From NCBI GenBank assembly GCA_002337145.1, contig DDFK01000002.1, positions 1,612,868-1,676,867 of the forward strand: a stretch of 64,000 nt of DNA, read 5' to 3'. Every line of letters starts with the position of its first letter. Position 1 is the first letter of the stretch. A program made the position numbers and the translations under genes. Positions 35,650 through 44,676 of this stretch are shown here, one piece after another. The notes beneath the pieces were generated by a model. That model did no database searches. It had not been told where the DNA came from and worked only from the letters and a program-made list of their open reading frames with translations. The DNA is from Chitinophagaceae bacterium UBA1930 (GTDB taxonomy: Bacteria > Bacteroidota > Bacteroidia > Chitinophagales > Chitinophagaceae).

Positions 35650-36006
35650 ATGATGCAGCAATTCAATTTCTTATTAATGGCACCTCCAACAGCAGGATCA
35701 CAACAGGGTGCCGGAAGCTTTCAATTAATCATGCTAGGTGGTATCATATTGGTATTCTGGTTATTCATGATACGCCCACAAGCTAAAAAAGCTAAAGAGC
35801 AAAAGAAGTTCCTCGAAAATTTACAAAAAGGTGAAAAGATTGTGACCATTGCCGGTATACATGGCACCATCAACAAAGTAAACGACGATAACACATTGCA
35901 ACTAGAAGTGAACCCGGGCAGCTATATCAAGATTGAGAAAAGTGCCATCAGCCAGGAATGGACTGCAGCATTGCATAAACAAGCTGCGGTTTCAACTACC
36001 AAATAA
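35650..36006 (+). CDS. yajC: Sec translocase accessory subunit YajC
   Basis: The 118-residue protein has one membrane segment (about 28-46) followed by the YajC hallmark FMIRPQAKKAKEQKKFLENLQKGEKIVTIAGIHGTI. It joins SecDF and YidC at the inner membrane. The secD and secF genes are not next to it. It is the last gene of the nusB unit and is followed by a shared terminator. Confidence 0.95.
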   Translation: MMQQFNFLLMAPPTAGSQQGAGSFQLIMLGGIILVFWLFMIRPQAKKAKEQKKFLENLQKGEKIVTIAGIHGTINKVNDDNTLQLEVNPGSYIKIEKSAISQEWTAALHKQAAVSTTK

Positions 36007-36018
36007 TATACGTTAACA

Positions 36019-36070
36019 ACGCATAAAAAAAATCCCGAACCTTATAGTGTTCGGGATTTTTTTATGCGTT
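36019..36070. terminator. Bidirectional terminator between yajC and the peroxiredoxin gene
   Basis: A stem of about 22 bp, including AATCCCGAAC / GTTCGGGATT with A-rich and T-rich flanks, surrounds a short loop. It serves the two convergent genes. Confidence 0.93.
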
Positions 36071-36075
36071 CATGC

Positions 36076-36711
36076 TTATAAATTGGGCTGTGGTGTAACC
36101 CTTAAATAAGGTTTTATTTCTGTATGCCCTTTGGGGAACTTAGCGGGGATGTCCTCATTTTTCACAGCAGGAACAATGATCACATCTTCGCCATGCTTCC
36201 AGTTGGCAGGTGTGGCAACACTGTAGTTTGCCGTTAACTGCAACGAATCAATTACACGCAGTATTTCCACAAAGTTCCTTCCGGTAGATGCCGGGTAAGT
36301 AATGGTCAGTTTTATTTTTTTGTCTGGCCCGATAATGAATAGCGAACGCACGGTAAATTTCTCGCTTGCATTCGGATGAATCATATCGTATAAAGTAGCC
36401 ACTTCCCTGTTCGGGTCGGCAATGATGGGAAAATTAACATGGGTATTCTGCGTTTCATTAATGTCATTGATCCAGCCATGATGGCTATCCAATGGATCCA
36501 CGCTCACGGCAATGACTTTTACATTACGTGCTTCAAACTCTTGCTGCAATTTCGAAGTAGCACCCAACTCCGTTGTACAGACAGGCGTATAGTCCGCAGG
36601 ATGTGAAAAAAGAACGCCCCAGCTATTGCCAAGCCATTCATGAAAATTGATTTCGCCCTGTGTTGTCTGGGCCGTAAAATTTGGGGCCTCATCGCCTAAT
36701 CTTAATGACAT
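36076..36711 (-). CDS. 1-Cys peroxiredoxin (Prx6 type)
   Basis: The 211-residue protein reduces peroxides. The peroxidatic cysteine is C45 in HPADYTPVCTTELG. The Prx6 pattern is shown by the long C-terminal region with ADPNREVATLYDMIHPNA, TVRSLFIIGPDKKIKLTITYPASTGRN and TPANWKHGEDVIIVP. No second conserved resolving cysteine is seen, in line with the 1-Cys group. Cytoplasmic. It stands alone, convergent with yajC. Confidence 0.95.
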   Translation of the reverse strand: MSLRLGDEAPNFTAQTTQGEINFHEWLGNSWGVLFSHPADYTPVCTTELGATSKLQQEFEARNVKVIAVSVDPLDSHHGWINDINETQNTHVNFPIIADPNREVATLYDMIHPNASEKFTVRSLFIIGPDKKIKLTITYPASTGRNFVEILRVIDSLQLTANYSVATPANWKHGEDVIIVPAVKNEDIPAKFPKGHTEIKPYLRVTPQPNL

Positions 36712-36900
36712 GATGATCGGTTTTTGTTGTTTACAATATTACCCTACAAATTTAGTAGATTATAACATACGGATTGCAGGATTGACTTTTTATTTAACAA
36801 AGTGGCCATCCATCCCTAAAATCGCGGCAATACCTAGCAAATAATACCTCACCTGTAATAACAAAATCCACAAATAATCCGGTTTAAAACCCAGCTTCTT

Positions 36901-36908
36901 TATTTTTG
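36901..36908 (+). promoter_or_regulatory. Predicted -7 box for mltG
   Basis: TATTTTTG matches TAnnTTTG. A TTTAAAAC stretch lies about 18 bp upstream in the -33 position. It would give a leader of about 40 nt. Confidence 0.4.
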
Positions 36909-36953
36909 AAAGAATTTAAAAACACCTGGCCCATTAACCTATAATTTAACCGG

Positions 36954-38006
36954 ATGAAAAAAATATTCGCATACCTGTTCCTCTTCCTGCTACTTGGTGC
37001 AGCCATTGCCTGCTGGCTTGTAATGGCCAGTGGCACTGCATTTTCGGAAAAAAGCAAATATTTTGTAATAGAAGAAGGAAAAACCGACAAGATTGCCGTT
37101 ACTGAAATGCTGGAGAGAAAGTATATCATTAAACGTGGGGCAGCATTTTCTGCCTTAGCATCGGGTATGGGTGTGTGGGGCAAAATCAAACCCGGCAAAT
37201 ACGAAGTGAAACACGGGGAAAGCTTATTGAGCATTGCAAGAATGCTGAAAAACGGACAACAGGCACAAATGAAACTGGTCATCAACAAGCTACGCATCAA
37301 AGAAGATTTTGCCAGGCTGGTAAGCAGGAATTTTGCACCGGATTCTATCAGTGTCATGAATTTCTTGAATTCTAATGATTCGCTCAAGGCTTTCAATGTG
37401 GATACGAGCACTGTTTTCACTGCCATCATTCCAGATACCTATACCTTTTATTGGAGCACGCCGTTACAAAAGATATTTCAGAAACTGACCGATGCCAGCA
37501 ACAGTTTTTGGAACAAGAACAACCGCAAACAGAAGGCAGCCGACATTGGCTTCTCTCCTACGCAGGTGTACATATTGGCTTCTATTGTGGAAGAAGAAAC
37601 CAATGATGATGGTGACCGTGCCAAAATTGCAAGCGTGTACATTAACCGCATCAACAAAAACATGGCCTTGCAAGCTTGCCCTACCATTAAATACGCCATG
37701 AAGGATTTTAGCCTTACCCGGATTTATGAAAAATACCTATTTAACCCCTCTCCTTATAATACGTATAGAAACAAAGGCCTGCCACCGGGTCCCATTTGTA
37801 CGCCCAACCCAAAATGTATTGACATTGTACTGAATGCCCCTAAAACAGATTATCTTTTCTTTGTGGCCAAGGCCGATATGAGCGGCTTCCATCATTTTAG
37901 CAGCACTTATGCCGAGCATGATAAATATGCCAAAGAATACCAAAAGGCGTTGGATGAATACATGGCCCGCAAAAAACAAAATGCAGAAGACAAAGCAGCA
38001 GAGTAG
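36954..38006 (+). CDS. mltG: Endolytic murein transglycosylase MltG
   Basis: The 350-residue protein has one N-terminal membrane anchor (about 5-26), a LysM-like subdomain (about 60-105, with IKPGKYEVKHGESLLSIARML) and the YceG catalytic domain. The catalytic glutamate lies in the motif ILASIVEEET (about 207-216), matching the ASIVEKET of E. coli MltG. The later RNKGLPPGPICTPNP segment is also conserved. It cuts nascent glycan strands at the inner membrane and may set their length. Its stop overlaps the start of the BrkB-family gene by 1 nt. Confidence 0.94.
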   Translation: MKKIFAYLFLFLLLGAAIACWLVMASGTAFSEKSKYFVIEEGKTDKIAVTEMLERKYIIKRGAAFSALASGMGVWGKIKPGKYEVKHGESLLSIARMLKNGQQAQMKLVINKLRIKEDFARLVSRNFAPDSISVMNFLNSNDSLKAFNVDTSTVFTAIIPDTYTFYWSTPLQKIFQKLTDASNSFWNKNNRKQKAADIGFSPTQVYILASIVEEETNDDGDRAKIASVYINRINKNMALQACPTIKYAMKDFSLTRIYEKYLFNPSPYNTYRNKGLPPGPICTPNPKCIDIVLNAPKTDYLFFVAKADMSGFHHFSSTYAEHDKYAKEYQKALDEYMARKKQNAEDKAAE

Positions 38007-38947
38007 TGACAAAATTTGAACGATACATATATAAGCTGCCGCCTGTTGCTTTTCTGGTAAAAAAAAGCAGGACCGTTGTGCCACCTGGGTTCAGGGGGTT
38101 TTCGTTATATGATGTGTCCATTGTACTTTTCAAGCAACTGAAAAAGGTAGGACTTAACGAACGTGCCGCAGGCATATCCTACAACCTTGTTGTGGCAATG
38201 CCCGCAGCCTTGCTGTTCCTTTTTTCCATTGTACCCTATTTTCCCGATGCAATCAACATAAAGAAACAGATACTGCACCTGTTCAAGGACCTTACGCCCA
38301 ACTCCACCACGTATAAATTTATTGAAGGCTTGTTAAACGACTTGCTTAAAAAGCATGTGGGTGTTTTTTCATTCGGTTTCTTGTTGTTGATGTTTTATGC
38401 ATCCAACGCCATGATTGGCATTATCCGCACTTTTGACAAGTCCATATCAGAAAAGAAGAAATACTTTTTGCACAAACGTTGGCGGGCCATCAAGCTCACC
38501 GCCATTCTATTGCTGCTGATGCTTGGCTCATTATTGGTACTGGTTGGGCAAGAACAGTTGGCCATTATATTAAAAGGCCTCTTCCACATGAAAAGAAGGG
38601 CCAAACTACCCTGGTGGGATGGTGTACGATGGTTCATTATTGTGGCCTTTATCTTTTACGGTATCGCCTTTATATACAAATTTGCCCCATCAGTAAAAAA
38701 AAGGTGGACCCTATTTTCGCCCGGTTCCGTTTTGGCAACAATATTGATATTGATTACCACCATACTGTTTTCTTATTGGGTGAACAATTTCAGCAGCTAC
38801 AATAAGGTGTATGGTTCCATTGGTACAGTATTGATTATGATGTTGCTTATTTTTCTCAATTCGCTTATCCTGTTGATTGGGTTTGAGCTAAATGTAAGTA
38901 TCATGTACTTGGAAGCCAAGCAGCAGGAAGACAAAACAATAACATAA
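38006..38947 (+). CDS. YihY/BrkB-family membrane protein
   Basis: The 313-residue protein has about six membrane helices: near 55-75, 110-130, 155-178, 205-225, 240-262 and 275-298. It shows the family pattern ERAAGISYNLVVAMPAALLFLFSIVP and SYNKVYGSIGTVLIMMLLIFLNSLILLIGFELN. The start is GTG, sharing one base with the mltG stop, which suggests coupled translation. The family was once thought to be RNase BN, which is now known to be wrong; the true role is unknown, perhaps transport. Confidence 0.9.
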   Translation: MTKFERYIYKLPPVAFLVKKSRTVVPPGFRGFSLYDVSIVLFKQLKKVGLNERAAGISYNLVVAMPAALLFLFSIVPYFPDAINIKKQILHLFKDLTPNSTTYKFIEGLLNDLLKKHVGVFSFGFLLLMFYASNAMIGIIRTFDKSISEKKKYFLHKRWRAIKLTAILLLLMLGSLLVLVGQEQLAIILKGLFHMKRRAKLPWWDGVRWFIIVAFIFYGIAFIYKFAPSVKKRWTLFSPGSVLATILILITTILFSYWVNNFSSYNKVYGSIGTVLIMMLLIFLNSLILLIGFELNVSIMYLEAKQQEDKTIT

Positions 38948-39001
38948 ACGGTTTGGGCGGCTTGGCATCAATCAGTAATTTCAGCATCTAAAAATAAACA
39001 C

Positions 39002-39607
39002 ATGAAAAAATTGATATTCCTTTCCGTGATGGCCCTAATGGCCGTAAGATCCATTGCACAGAACATCCAGTCAATTCCGGTTGGCAGTGCAGCCCCATCA
39101 ACGGAGGTAAAAATGAAAGATGTTTCTGGCAAGGAAGTTTCCATTAAAGATGCCATGAACCAGAATGGCGTGCTCATCATGTTCAGTTGCAACACCTGTC
39201 CTTACGTAATCAAGAACCAGCAAAGAACAAAAGCCATTGCCGACTTTGCATTAAAAAACAAGACAGGTGTCATCATCATCAACTCCAATGCTGCACAAAG
39301 GGAAGATGCCGACTCCTACAAAGCCATGCAGGAATATGCAGAAAAGCAGGGCTACAAATATTATTATACCGTTGATGAAAATGCCCAACTGGCCGATGCT
39401 TATGGGGCAACCCGCACACCTGAAGTTTTTCTGTTGGATGCAAGTGGCAAACTTGTTTACAAAGGTGCCATTGACGACAACCCAGCCGATGCAGGCAATG
39501 TAAAAAAAGAGTTCCTGAAAGATGCCATTACTGAAAACACGGCGGGCAAAACGGTGAGCGTTAAAGAAAGCCGTTCCGTAGGCTGCAGCATCAAAAGAAA
39601 AAGTTAG
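39002..39607 (+). CDS. Periplasmic thioredoxin-fold (redoxin) protein
   Basis: The 201-residue protein has a signal peptide (cut near SIAQN) and an AhpC/TSA-redoxin domain (about 25-175). The motif SCNTCPYV (about 61-68) places a CXXC pair where thioredoxins have theirs. The later TRTPEVFLLDASGKLVYKGAIDD is typical of the 'thioredoxin-like, RHOD-linked' redoxins of Bacteroidota. A third cysteine in VGCSIKR near the end is common in this group. It may reduce periplasmic disulfides. It forms a single unit with its own terminator. Confidence 0.85.
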   Translation: MKKLIFLSVMALMAVRSIAQNIQSIPVGSAAPSTEVKMKDVSGKEVSIKDAMNQNGVLIMFSCNTCPYVIKNQQRTKAIADFALKNKTGVIIINSNAAQREDADSYKAMQEYAEKQGYKYYYTVDENAQLADAYGATRTPEVFLLDASGKLVYKGAIDDNPADAGNVKKEFLKDAITENTAGKTVSVKESRSVGCSIKRKS

Positions 39608-39630
39608 TGAACTACGTATATAAAAAGAGA

Positions 39631-39660
39631 ATGGCTTCCTTGCAGGAAGCCATTTTTATT
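39631..39660 (+). terminator. Rho-independent terminator
   Basis: ATGGCTTCC and GGAAGCCAT form a 9-bp stem with a TTGCA loop, followed by TTTTATT. It lies 24 bp after the redoxin gene. Confidence 0.92.
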
Positions 39661-39677
39661 TCTTTTAATGCCATGCA

Positions 39678-40658
39678 TCATAACACCAATAAGCTACAGC
39701 CCCGTATGTCTGAATGGTCCAAACGGCCGTGCACTTCAAAGCTCCCGTCTTCATACACAGTCCCCACATCTTCCAATGCCAAAAAGGAACAGCTAAATAC
39801 ATTTGCCAGGTCAATCACATTCAATACACCACGTCCGGTTTCCTTAACCTGCAAAGGGTCTTCCTCATCCCTTACCAATACCTTCATCCAGGGCGGGCAA
39901 ACAAACCTGCCATTGCCTTTTGAATAGGCCTGGGACAAAAGTTCCGTCATGCCATATTCACTATGAATTGCCTGTAGGCCAAAACTTTTCTTTAACATAT
40001 CATGCACTTCATTCCTTGTCTGCTCCTTTCTTTTGCCTTTCATACCACCGGTTTCCATAATAATGGTATGGTTTAAAGGCATGGGGTGGTTCTCGGCAAA
40101 GTCAAGCAAGGCAAAAGTTACCCCTATCAATAATGTTTGCTGCCCTGCGACTTCCAGTTGCTGCAATGTTGCGGCAAGCTTTTCATGTTCGTACAAATAG
40201 AAACCGCTTTGTGAATGTCCGCTCTGCCGAATCATCTCGTCCACCATCATTACCAAAGAAGATCCCTTTCTTTCCAGGTACGCTGGCAACAGGCCAATAA
40301 TGCACCAGTCACTTATGTTTCCATAAAACAGGTCAAACGCCTGCATGAAACTTTTCCGGTACAGCGAAATATCCTTTACCAGGTGTTTGCTATTGACCGT
40401 TTGCGTGGTACCGCTGCTTTCAAAAACATATTCCGGTTCAAACAACGTAGTGGCTACTTTATGGGTCTTGAAAAAAGAAACAGGCAGGTATGGCACTTGT
40501 TGCAACGAAACAATTGGGGCCGTTTGCATATTTAACAACCCGCACCATTGTTTGTAAACCGGATTATTGGTAACTTGAAAACTGAATACTTTGTTTGCTG
40601 TTTCAAGAAAAGAAGATGCCTTGGTATCGAATATTGATAAAACTGATTGAGAGTCCAT
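39678..40658 (-). CDS. LuxE-like acyl-protein synthetase / adenylate-forming protein
   Basis: The 326-residue protein resembles LuxE, the acyl-protein synthetase that activates fatty acids with ATP. The visible motifs are VFESSGTTQTVNSKHLV (about 79-95, adenylate-binding SSGTT), ETGGMKGKRKE (about 200-210) and HSEYGMTELLSQAY (about 232-245). LuxE homologs outside bioluminescence often work in cell-surface polymer or aryl-polyene pathways. No luxC, luxD or acyl-carrier gene is adjacent, so the substrate is unknown. The start at MDSQS is preferred over an ATG three codons upstream. Confidence 0.82.
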   Translation of the reverse strand: MDSQSVLSIFDTKASSFLETANKVFSFQVTNNPVYKQWCGLLNMQTAPIVSLQQVPYLPVSFFKTHKVATTLFEPEYVFESSGTTQTVNSKHLVKDISLYRKSFMQAFDLFYGNISDWCIIGLLPAYLERKGSSLVMMVDEMIRQSGHSQSGFYLYEHEKLAATLQQLEVAGQQTLLIGVTFALLDFAENHPMPLNHTIIMETGGMKGKRKEQTRNEVHDMLKKSFGLQAIHSEYGMTELLSQAYSKGNGRFVCPPWMKVLVRDEEDPLQVKETGRGVLNVIDLANVFSCSFLALEDVGTVYEDGSFEVHGRLDHSDIRGCSLLVL

Positions 40659-40714
40659 GACCGCCATTATTATTCAATGATTAACCATTAGATTTGTACC
40701 GATTAAGATATAAT

Positions 40715-41179
40715 ATGAAAAAAACATTTGCCACCATCACCATACTATCCTTGTTATTTTTTTCATGCAACAAAGATAGCGTTAATACAAGGCCTTCGTT
40801 AACGTTAAAGTCAACAAGTCCGGATGTTGTTCCCATAAATGGCTCATTGGATGCCAGGCTTACTTTTGGTGACAAAGAAGGTGACCTTGACAGCATCTAT
40901 ATCTATAAAGTAAGGCTCAACAAACAGGTAGTGCAAACGGTTCGTGACACACTGAAATTCCTGATACCCGATTACGACAAGAACACCACTGGCGAAATCA
41001 ATATGTCGTTAAACTACAACAACCATCTTGTATCTGCCCTGAACCCGCCAAACATTCCGGGCACGACGCCTCCACAAAAACAGCCCGATACATTGCTTTT
41101 AAAATTCATTGTAAAAGACAAGGCAAAAAATGTAAGCGACACAGCTTATTCATCCACTATCATTGTGCTTAGAAACTGA
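40715..41179 (+). CDS. Lipoprotein of unknown function
   Basis: The 154-residue protein has a lipoprotein signal with lipobox FFSC (cysteine 18). The rest looks like one beta-sandwich (about 25-150), with ARLTFGDKEGDLDSIYIYKVRL near the middle, a pattern seen in Bacteroidota lipoproteins with fibronectin or cadherin-like folds. No catalytic motif is seen. It precedes the UbiA-like gene by 4 bp, so the two are probably co-transcribed. Confidence 0.75.
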   Translation: MKKTFATITILSLLFFSCNKDSVNTRPSLTLKSTSPDVVPINGSLDARLTFGDKEGDLDSIYIYKVRLNKQVVQTVRDTLKFLIPDYDKNTTGEINMSLNYNNHLVSALNPPNIPGTTPPQKQPDTLLLKFIVKDKAKNVSDTAYSSTIIVLRN

Positions 41180-41183
41180 GTAA

Positions 41184-42107
41184 ATGCGGCAGTCCATTCT
41201 TAAAAAACTAACGGATATTTTTTTTTATGGCAATCTGTTTGCCGGTATATGTGCCGTTTCGCTTTGTATTGAAACAACCGTACAGCATGGATTGCGGCTG
41301 AATGGGTTGCACTTTTACACCCTGATATTTTTTGGCACCGTTTATTACTATACTTTCCTGTATGTGAATGGCGTACCGGTGGAGAACCTGAACGACCGTG
41401 TGGTATGGTACAAAATAAAACTGTCTGTACTAAAGAAGACACAGAACATCATTCTCTTATTCCTGATAGCCGACATACTTTTTTTCGTTGGTAAATACTT
41501 CGATTCATTCAAGACATTAAACGGGCCTAAGTATGGATTGATATTGGTTTTTCCCCTTATTGCACTTACTTATACATTCAACATACTGCCTTTTCCCAAT
41601 ATCAAGAAGCTGAGGCGTATCGGTTGGTTGAAACCGTTTATTATCGGGTTTGTATGGAGCGGCTTTGTATCCGTTTATCCCATTATTTTTTATCAGATAC
41701 AGGTGGGCAGCCATGCCGAAGTATTCTCCTTTCCTTCGGGCTGGCTATGGCTAAAGAACATGATGTTCATTTCCACGCTATGCATCATGTTCGATTTAAA
41801 GGATTACAAAGAAGACAAGGAACAGGGACTGAAAACCTTTGCAGTACAGTTCGGCATCCAGAACACCATACGCTTTATCATTATTCCATTGGTATTGGTG
41901 GGACTGTTTGCATTTTATATGTTCACCATCAAGCACCACTTTCCGGTTTCACGTATCATCATCAACTCCATACCTTACTTACTATTGCTCATTTCTGCAT
42001 ACTCATTAAAAAAACAAAGAAGCATTATCTACTACCTGTCTGTTATTGATGGGCTGATGATTGTAAAGGCAATCTGTGGCATAGCAGGCGTAATGCTATT
42101 AAAATAA
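41184..42107 (+). CDS. UbiA-superfamily-like membrane protein
   Basis: The 307-residue protein has seven to nine membrane helices. The second aspartate-rich motif of UbiA prenyltransferases is present as MFDLKDYKEDKEQGLKTFAVQFG (about 193-215). The first motif, usually NDxxD, is degenerate (NLNDR, about 68-72). It may transfer a prenyl group or may have lost that activity. No quinone or heme pathway gene is nearby. It ends 7 bp before the M42 peptidase gene, in the same direction. Confidence 0.75.
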   Translation: MRQSILKKLTDIFFYGNLFAGICAVSLCIETTVQHGLRLNGLHFYTLIFFGTVYYYTFLYVNGVPVENLNDRVVWYKIKLSVLKKTQNIILLFLIADILFFVGKYFDSFKTLNGPKYGLILVFPLIALTYTFNILPFPNIKKLRRIGWLKPFIIGFVWSGFVSVYPIIFYQIQVGSHAEVFSFPSGWLWLKNMMFISTLCIMFDLKDYKEDKEQGLKTFAVQFGIQNTIRFIIIPLVLVGLFAFYMFTIKHHFPVSRIIINSIPYLLLLISAYSLKKQRSIIYYLSVIDGLMIVKAICGIAGVMLLK

Positions 42108-42114
42108 ACACATC

Positions 42115-43230
42115 ATGGCTAAAGAAAAGAAAGTAAAAGCTAAAGAAAAAACAGTTGTTACCGAGAAATCGTTCCAGTTTTTAAAGTCGTACCTAAACAA
42201 CGCATCGCCTGTTGGCTTTGAAAGTAGTGGGCAAAAATTGTGGCTGGATTATCTGAAGCCCTATGTGGATAGCACTTTTACGGATCCTTATGGAACGGCC
42301 GTTGGCGTAATAAACCCTAACGACAGCTTTAAAGTAGTGATAGAAGCACATGCCGATGAAATAAGCTGGTTCGTAAATTACATTAATGCAGAAGGGCTGA
42401 TTTATTTAAAAAGGAATGGCGGTGTGGACCATCAGATTGCACCATCCCAACGTGTTTTCATACATGGTAAAAAAGGGCCGGTAAAAGCTGTATTTGGATG
42501 GCCTGCCATACATACCCGCTTAGGTGGCGGCGAAAAGGAACAGCAGCCCAAAGTGGAGAACCTTTTTCTGGATTGCGGTGCAAGAAACAAAAAAGAAGTA
42601 GAGGCACTGGGCATACATATTGGTGCAGTTGTTACCTATCAGGACGGGTTTGATGAGCTGGCCAATGGCTATTATATTGGCCGTGCCATGGATAACCGTA
42701 TTGGCGGTTTCATGATTGCGGAAGTTGCCAGGCTATTGAAAGAAAACAACAAGAAACTACCTTTTGGCCTGTATGTAGTAAACGCCGTGCAGGAAGAAAT
42801 TGGTTTACGTGGTGCAGAAATGATTGCCCGCAGGATAAAACCCAATGTGGCCATTATAACTGATGTGACACATGATACACAAACACCCATGATCAATAAA
42901 ATTGTGGAAGGCGATGTGGCCTGCGGCAAAGGCCCGTCTCCAGCTTATGGCCCTGCGGTGCACAACAAGCTATTGAAATTTGTGGAAGAAGTGGCAGAAA
43001 AGAAAAACATCCCTTTACAGATGCGTACCGTAAGCCGCAGCACGGGCACGGATACCGACAGCTTTGCTTATGCAAATGATGGTTGCCCATCCGTACTTAT
43101 TTCCATACCGTTGCGTTATATGCATACTACGGTAGAAATGCTGCATAAAGACGACATTGAAAGCACCATAAAACTGATGTATGAAACCCTGTTGGCATTG
43201 ACACCAAAAACAAACCTGAGCTATTTGTAA
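42115..43230 (+). CDS. M42-family metallo-aminopeptidase
   Basis: The 371-residue protein shows the M42 (glutamyl aminopeptidase / FrvX / TET-type) pattern: H79 and D81 in IEAHADEISW, the bridging aspartate in AMDNRIGGFM, the glutamates in AVQEEIGLRGAEM, the aspartate in ITDVTHDTQ, and SRSTGTDTDSFAYA followed by STPLRYMHT-like IPLRYMHTTVEM carrying the last histidine. It binds two metal ions, usually zinc or cobalt, and trims peptides in the cytoplasm, often as a 12-subunit shell. A lysine-rich N-terminal extension of about 15 residues precedes the domain. Confidence 0.93.
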   Translation: MAKEKKVKAKEKTVVTEKSFQFLKSYLNNASPVGFESSGQKLWLDYLKPYVDSTFTDPYGTAVGVINPNDSFKVVIEAHADEISWFVNYINAEGLIYLKRNGGVDHQIAPSQRVFIHGKKGPVKAVFGWPAIHTRLGGGEKEQQPKVENLFLDCGARNKKEVEALGIHIGAVVTYQDGFDELANGYYIGRAMDNRIGGFMIAEVARLLKENNKKLPFGLYVVNAVQEEIGLRGAEMIARRIKPNVAIITDVTHDTQTPMINKIVEGDVACGKGPSPAYGPAVHNKLLKFVEEVAEKKNIPLQMRTVSRSTGTDTDSFAYANDGCPSVLISIPLRYMHTTVEMLHKDDIESTIKLMYETLLALTPKTNLSYL

Positions 43231-43322
43231 ACAATACATGCAATAAATCATAAAGGCACATGACAAATGCGTTGTGTGCCTTTATTTTTTGTATTTACCT
43301 TTAGCACCAAACAAGTCAACTA

Positions 43323-43832
43323 TTGTTCCTTAAACAATTATACCGCAGGCATAAAGGCTGGTTCTTATTTGTAGTATTATTTGCTATGGGGCAACTGTTT
43401 ATCAATTACAAACGTGGTGTGGTATTCTCGCCCTTTTACCATTATGGCATGTACTCTGCAAAAGCAGTATTAAGCGACACCATCTACATGTATGAAATAA
43501 CCGTAAACGGGAAGACATTGCAACCCTTTCAATTCTCTGCTCAGGACTGGGACAAACTAACCCTGCCTTTATATGAATATGCAATCATAGAATGCCATAA
43601 CAATAATTTTTACGGCAACGATATTGAGCGGCTGCTGAACAAAGTACATATACATACCAACCCCTACAACTTTACCACACAGTCAAACCCGGTAGCATTT
43701 ATGGCTTGGTACAAAAAATATGTAACCCATATCACTGGCAGCAATGTTCAATCGCTGGATGTTTACTATGCTAGCTACCTGGCTGTGAACAAGCAATTAC
43801 AGTTCATACAAAAACAACCGCTTTTTAATTGA
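43323..43832 (+). CDS. Membrane-anchored protein of unknown function
   Basis: The 169-residue frame opens at TTG; starting at the internal ATG (43386) would remove the single N-terminal membrane segment (about 13-29), so TTG is preferred with some doubt. The rest is a soluble domain rich in tyrosine and asparagine, probably periplasmic. I do not recognise it. Its stop shares one base with the next start (TGATG), so it is linked to the membrane protein that follows. Confidence 0.6.
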   Translation: MFLKQLYRRHKGWFLFVVLFAMGQLFINYKRGVVFSPFYHYGMYSAKAVLSDTIYMYEITVNGKTLQPFQFSAQDWDKLTLPLYEYAIIECHNNNFYGNDIERLLNKVHIHTNPYNFTTQSNPVAFMAWYKKYVTHITGSNVQSLDVYYASYLAVNKQLQFIQKQPLFN

Positions 43833-44665
43833 TGGATGTAAAGGAAAGATATCGCTCAGTTATTATAACAGGTTTCTGCATCATCTTCTATGTATTGATG
43901 GTGTACAAGTGGTTCAATAGCATGTTCCTTTACCAGATGCAACCATTCTTTTTTTATACAAGGGAAGATATTTTTTCATGGTTCGTAATGCTTCCGGGCA
44001 TCCACAAATGGCTATTGAACAACCCTGCAGGCTGCATACTGTTTGATGTGTTATTCTACACAGCCCCCTTACTTTTTTACACAGTATATAAAAAAAGACA
44101 TGCCTTTACAAAATGGGCGGCATTTGTGCTGCTGTGCATTAACTGGGTCTATATACAATGCTATGTACTGTTTCCTACAACATCAATAGAAGCACATATT
44201 GCATGGCTATTGTTTCCCATTGTTTTCATACCTAAAAACATCAAAACATTTGCCTTGTTGCTCGATGGCTTGCGATACTTCTTCCTCTTCTTCTTTGCAA
44301 GTGCCGGTATCTGGAAATTTGTACAGGGCGGTATTTTCTATTCGCAACAAATGAGCAATATATTGCTGTTTCAGCACAGGGAAATACTTGCCTTTACCCC
44401 CCAGCACTGGTATGCAAAAACCATTGCTTACCTTATTGGCCACCCTTTGTTAAGCTATGGTTTATACCTCACGGCAACCTTGTTTGAACTGTCGTTCATT
44501 GTTGGCTTCTTTACCAAAAAGTTCGACAAATGGCTGGCACTTGTATTTATACTGTTCCTGATTGTTGACCATTTAGTGATGCGTATACCCTACTACGAGA
44601 CATTGCCGCTGCTGCTAACCCTCTTGTTATCCAGAAACAGCAAACGAAGCATTGACACACTTTAA
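43832..44665 (+). CDS. HTTM/DoxX-like multi-pass membrane protein
   Basis: The 277-residue protein has seven or eight membrane helices and short loops. The arrangement, with AHIAWLLFPIVFIPK, FFASAGIWKFVQGGIFYS and a later HPLLSYGLYLTATLFELSFIVGFF, resembles the HTTM (vitamin-K-dependent carboxylase N-terminal) or DoxX-like families, but the catalytic lysine region of a carboxylase cannot be identified with certainty. It is coupled to the preceding anchored protein and followed after 11 bp by a DUF4337-type gene. Confidence 0.65.
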   Translation: MDVKERYRSVIITGFCIIFYVLMVYKWFNSMFLYQMQPFFFYTREDIFSWFVMLPGIHKWLLNNPAGCILFDVLFYTAPLLFYTVYKKRHAFTKWAAFVLLCINWVYIQCYVLFPTTSIEAHIAWLLFPIVFIPKNIKTFALLLDGLRYFFLFFFASAGIWKFVQGGIFYSQQMSNILLFQHREILAFTPQHWYAKTIAYLIGHPLLSYGLYLTATLFELSFIVGFFTKKFDKWLALVFILFLIVDHLVMRIPYYETLPLLLTLLLSRNSKRSIDTL

Positions 44666-44676
44666 ACAACCATTGT

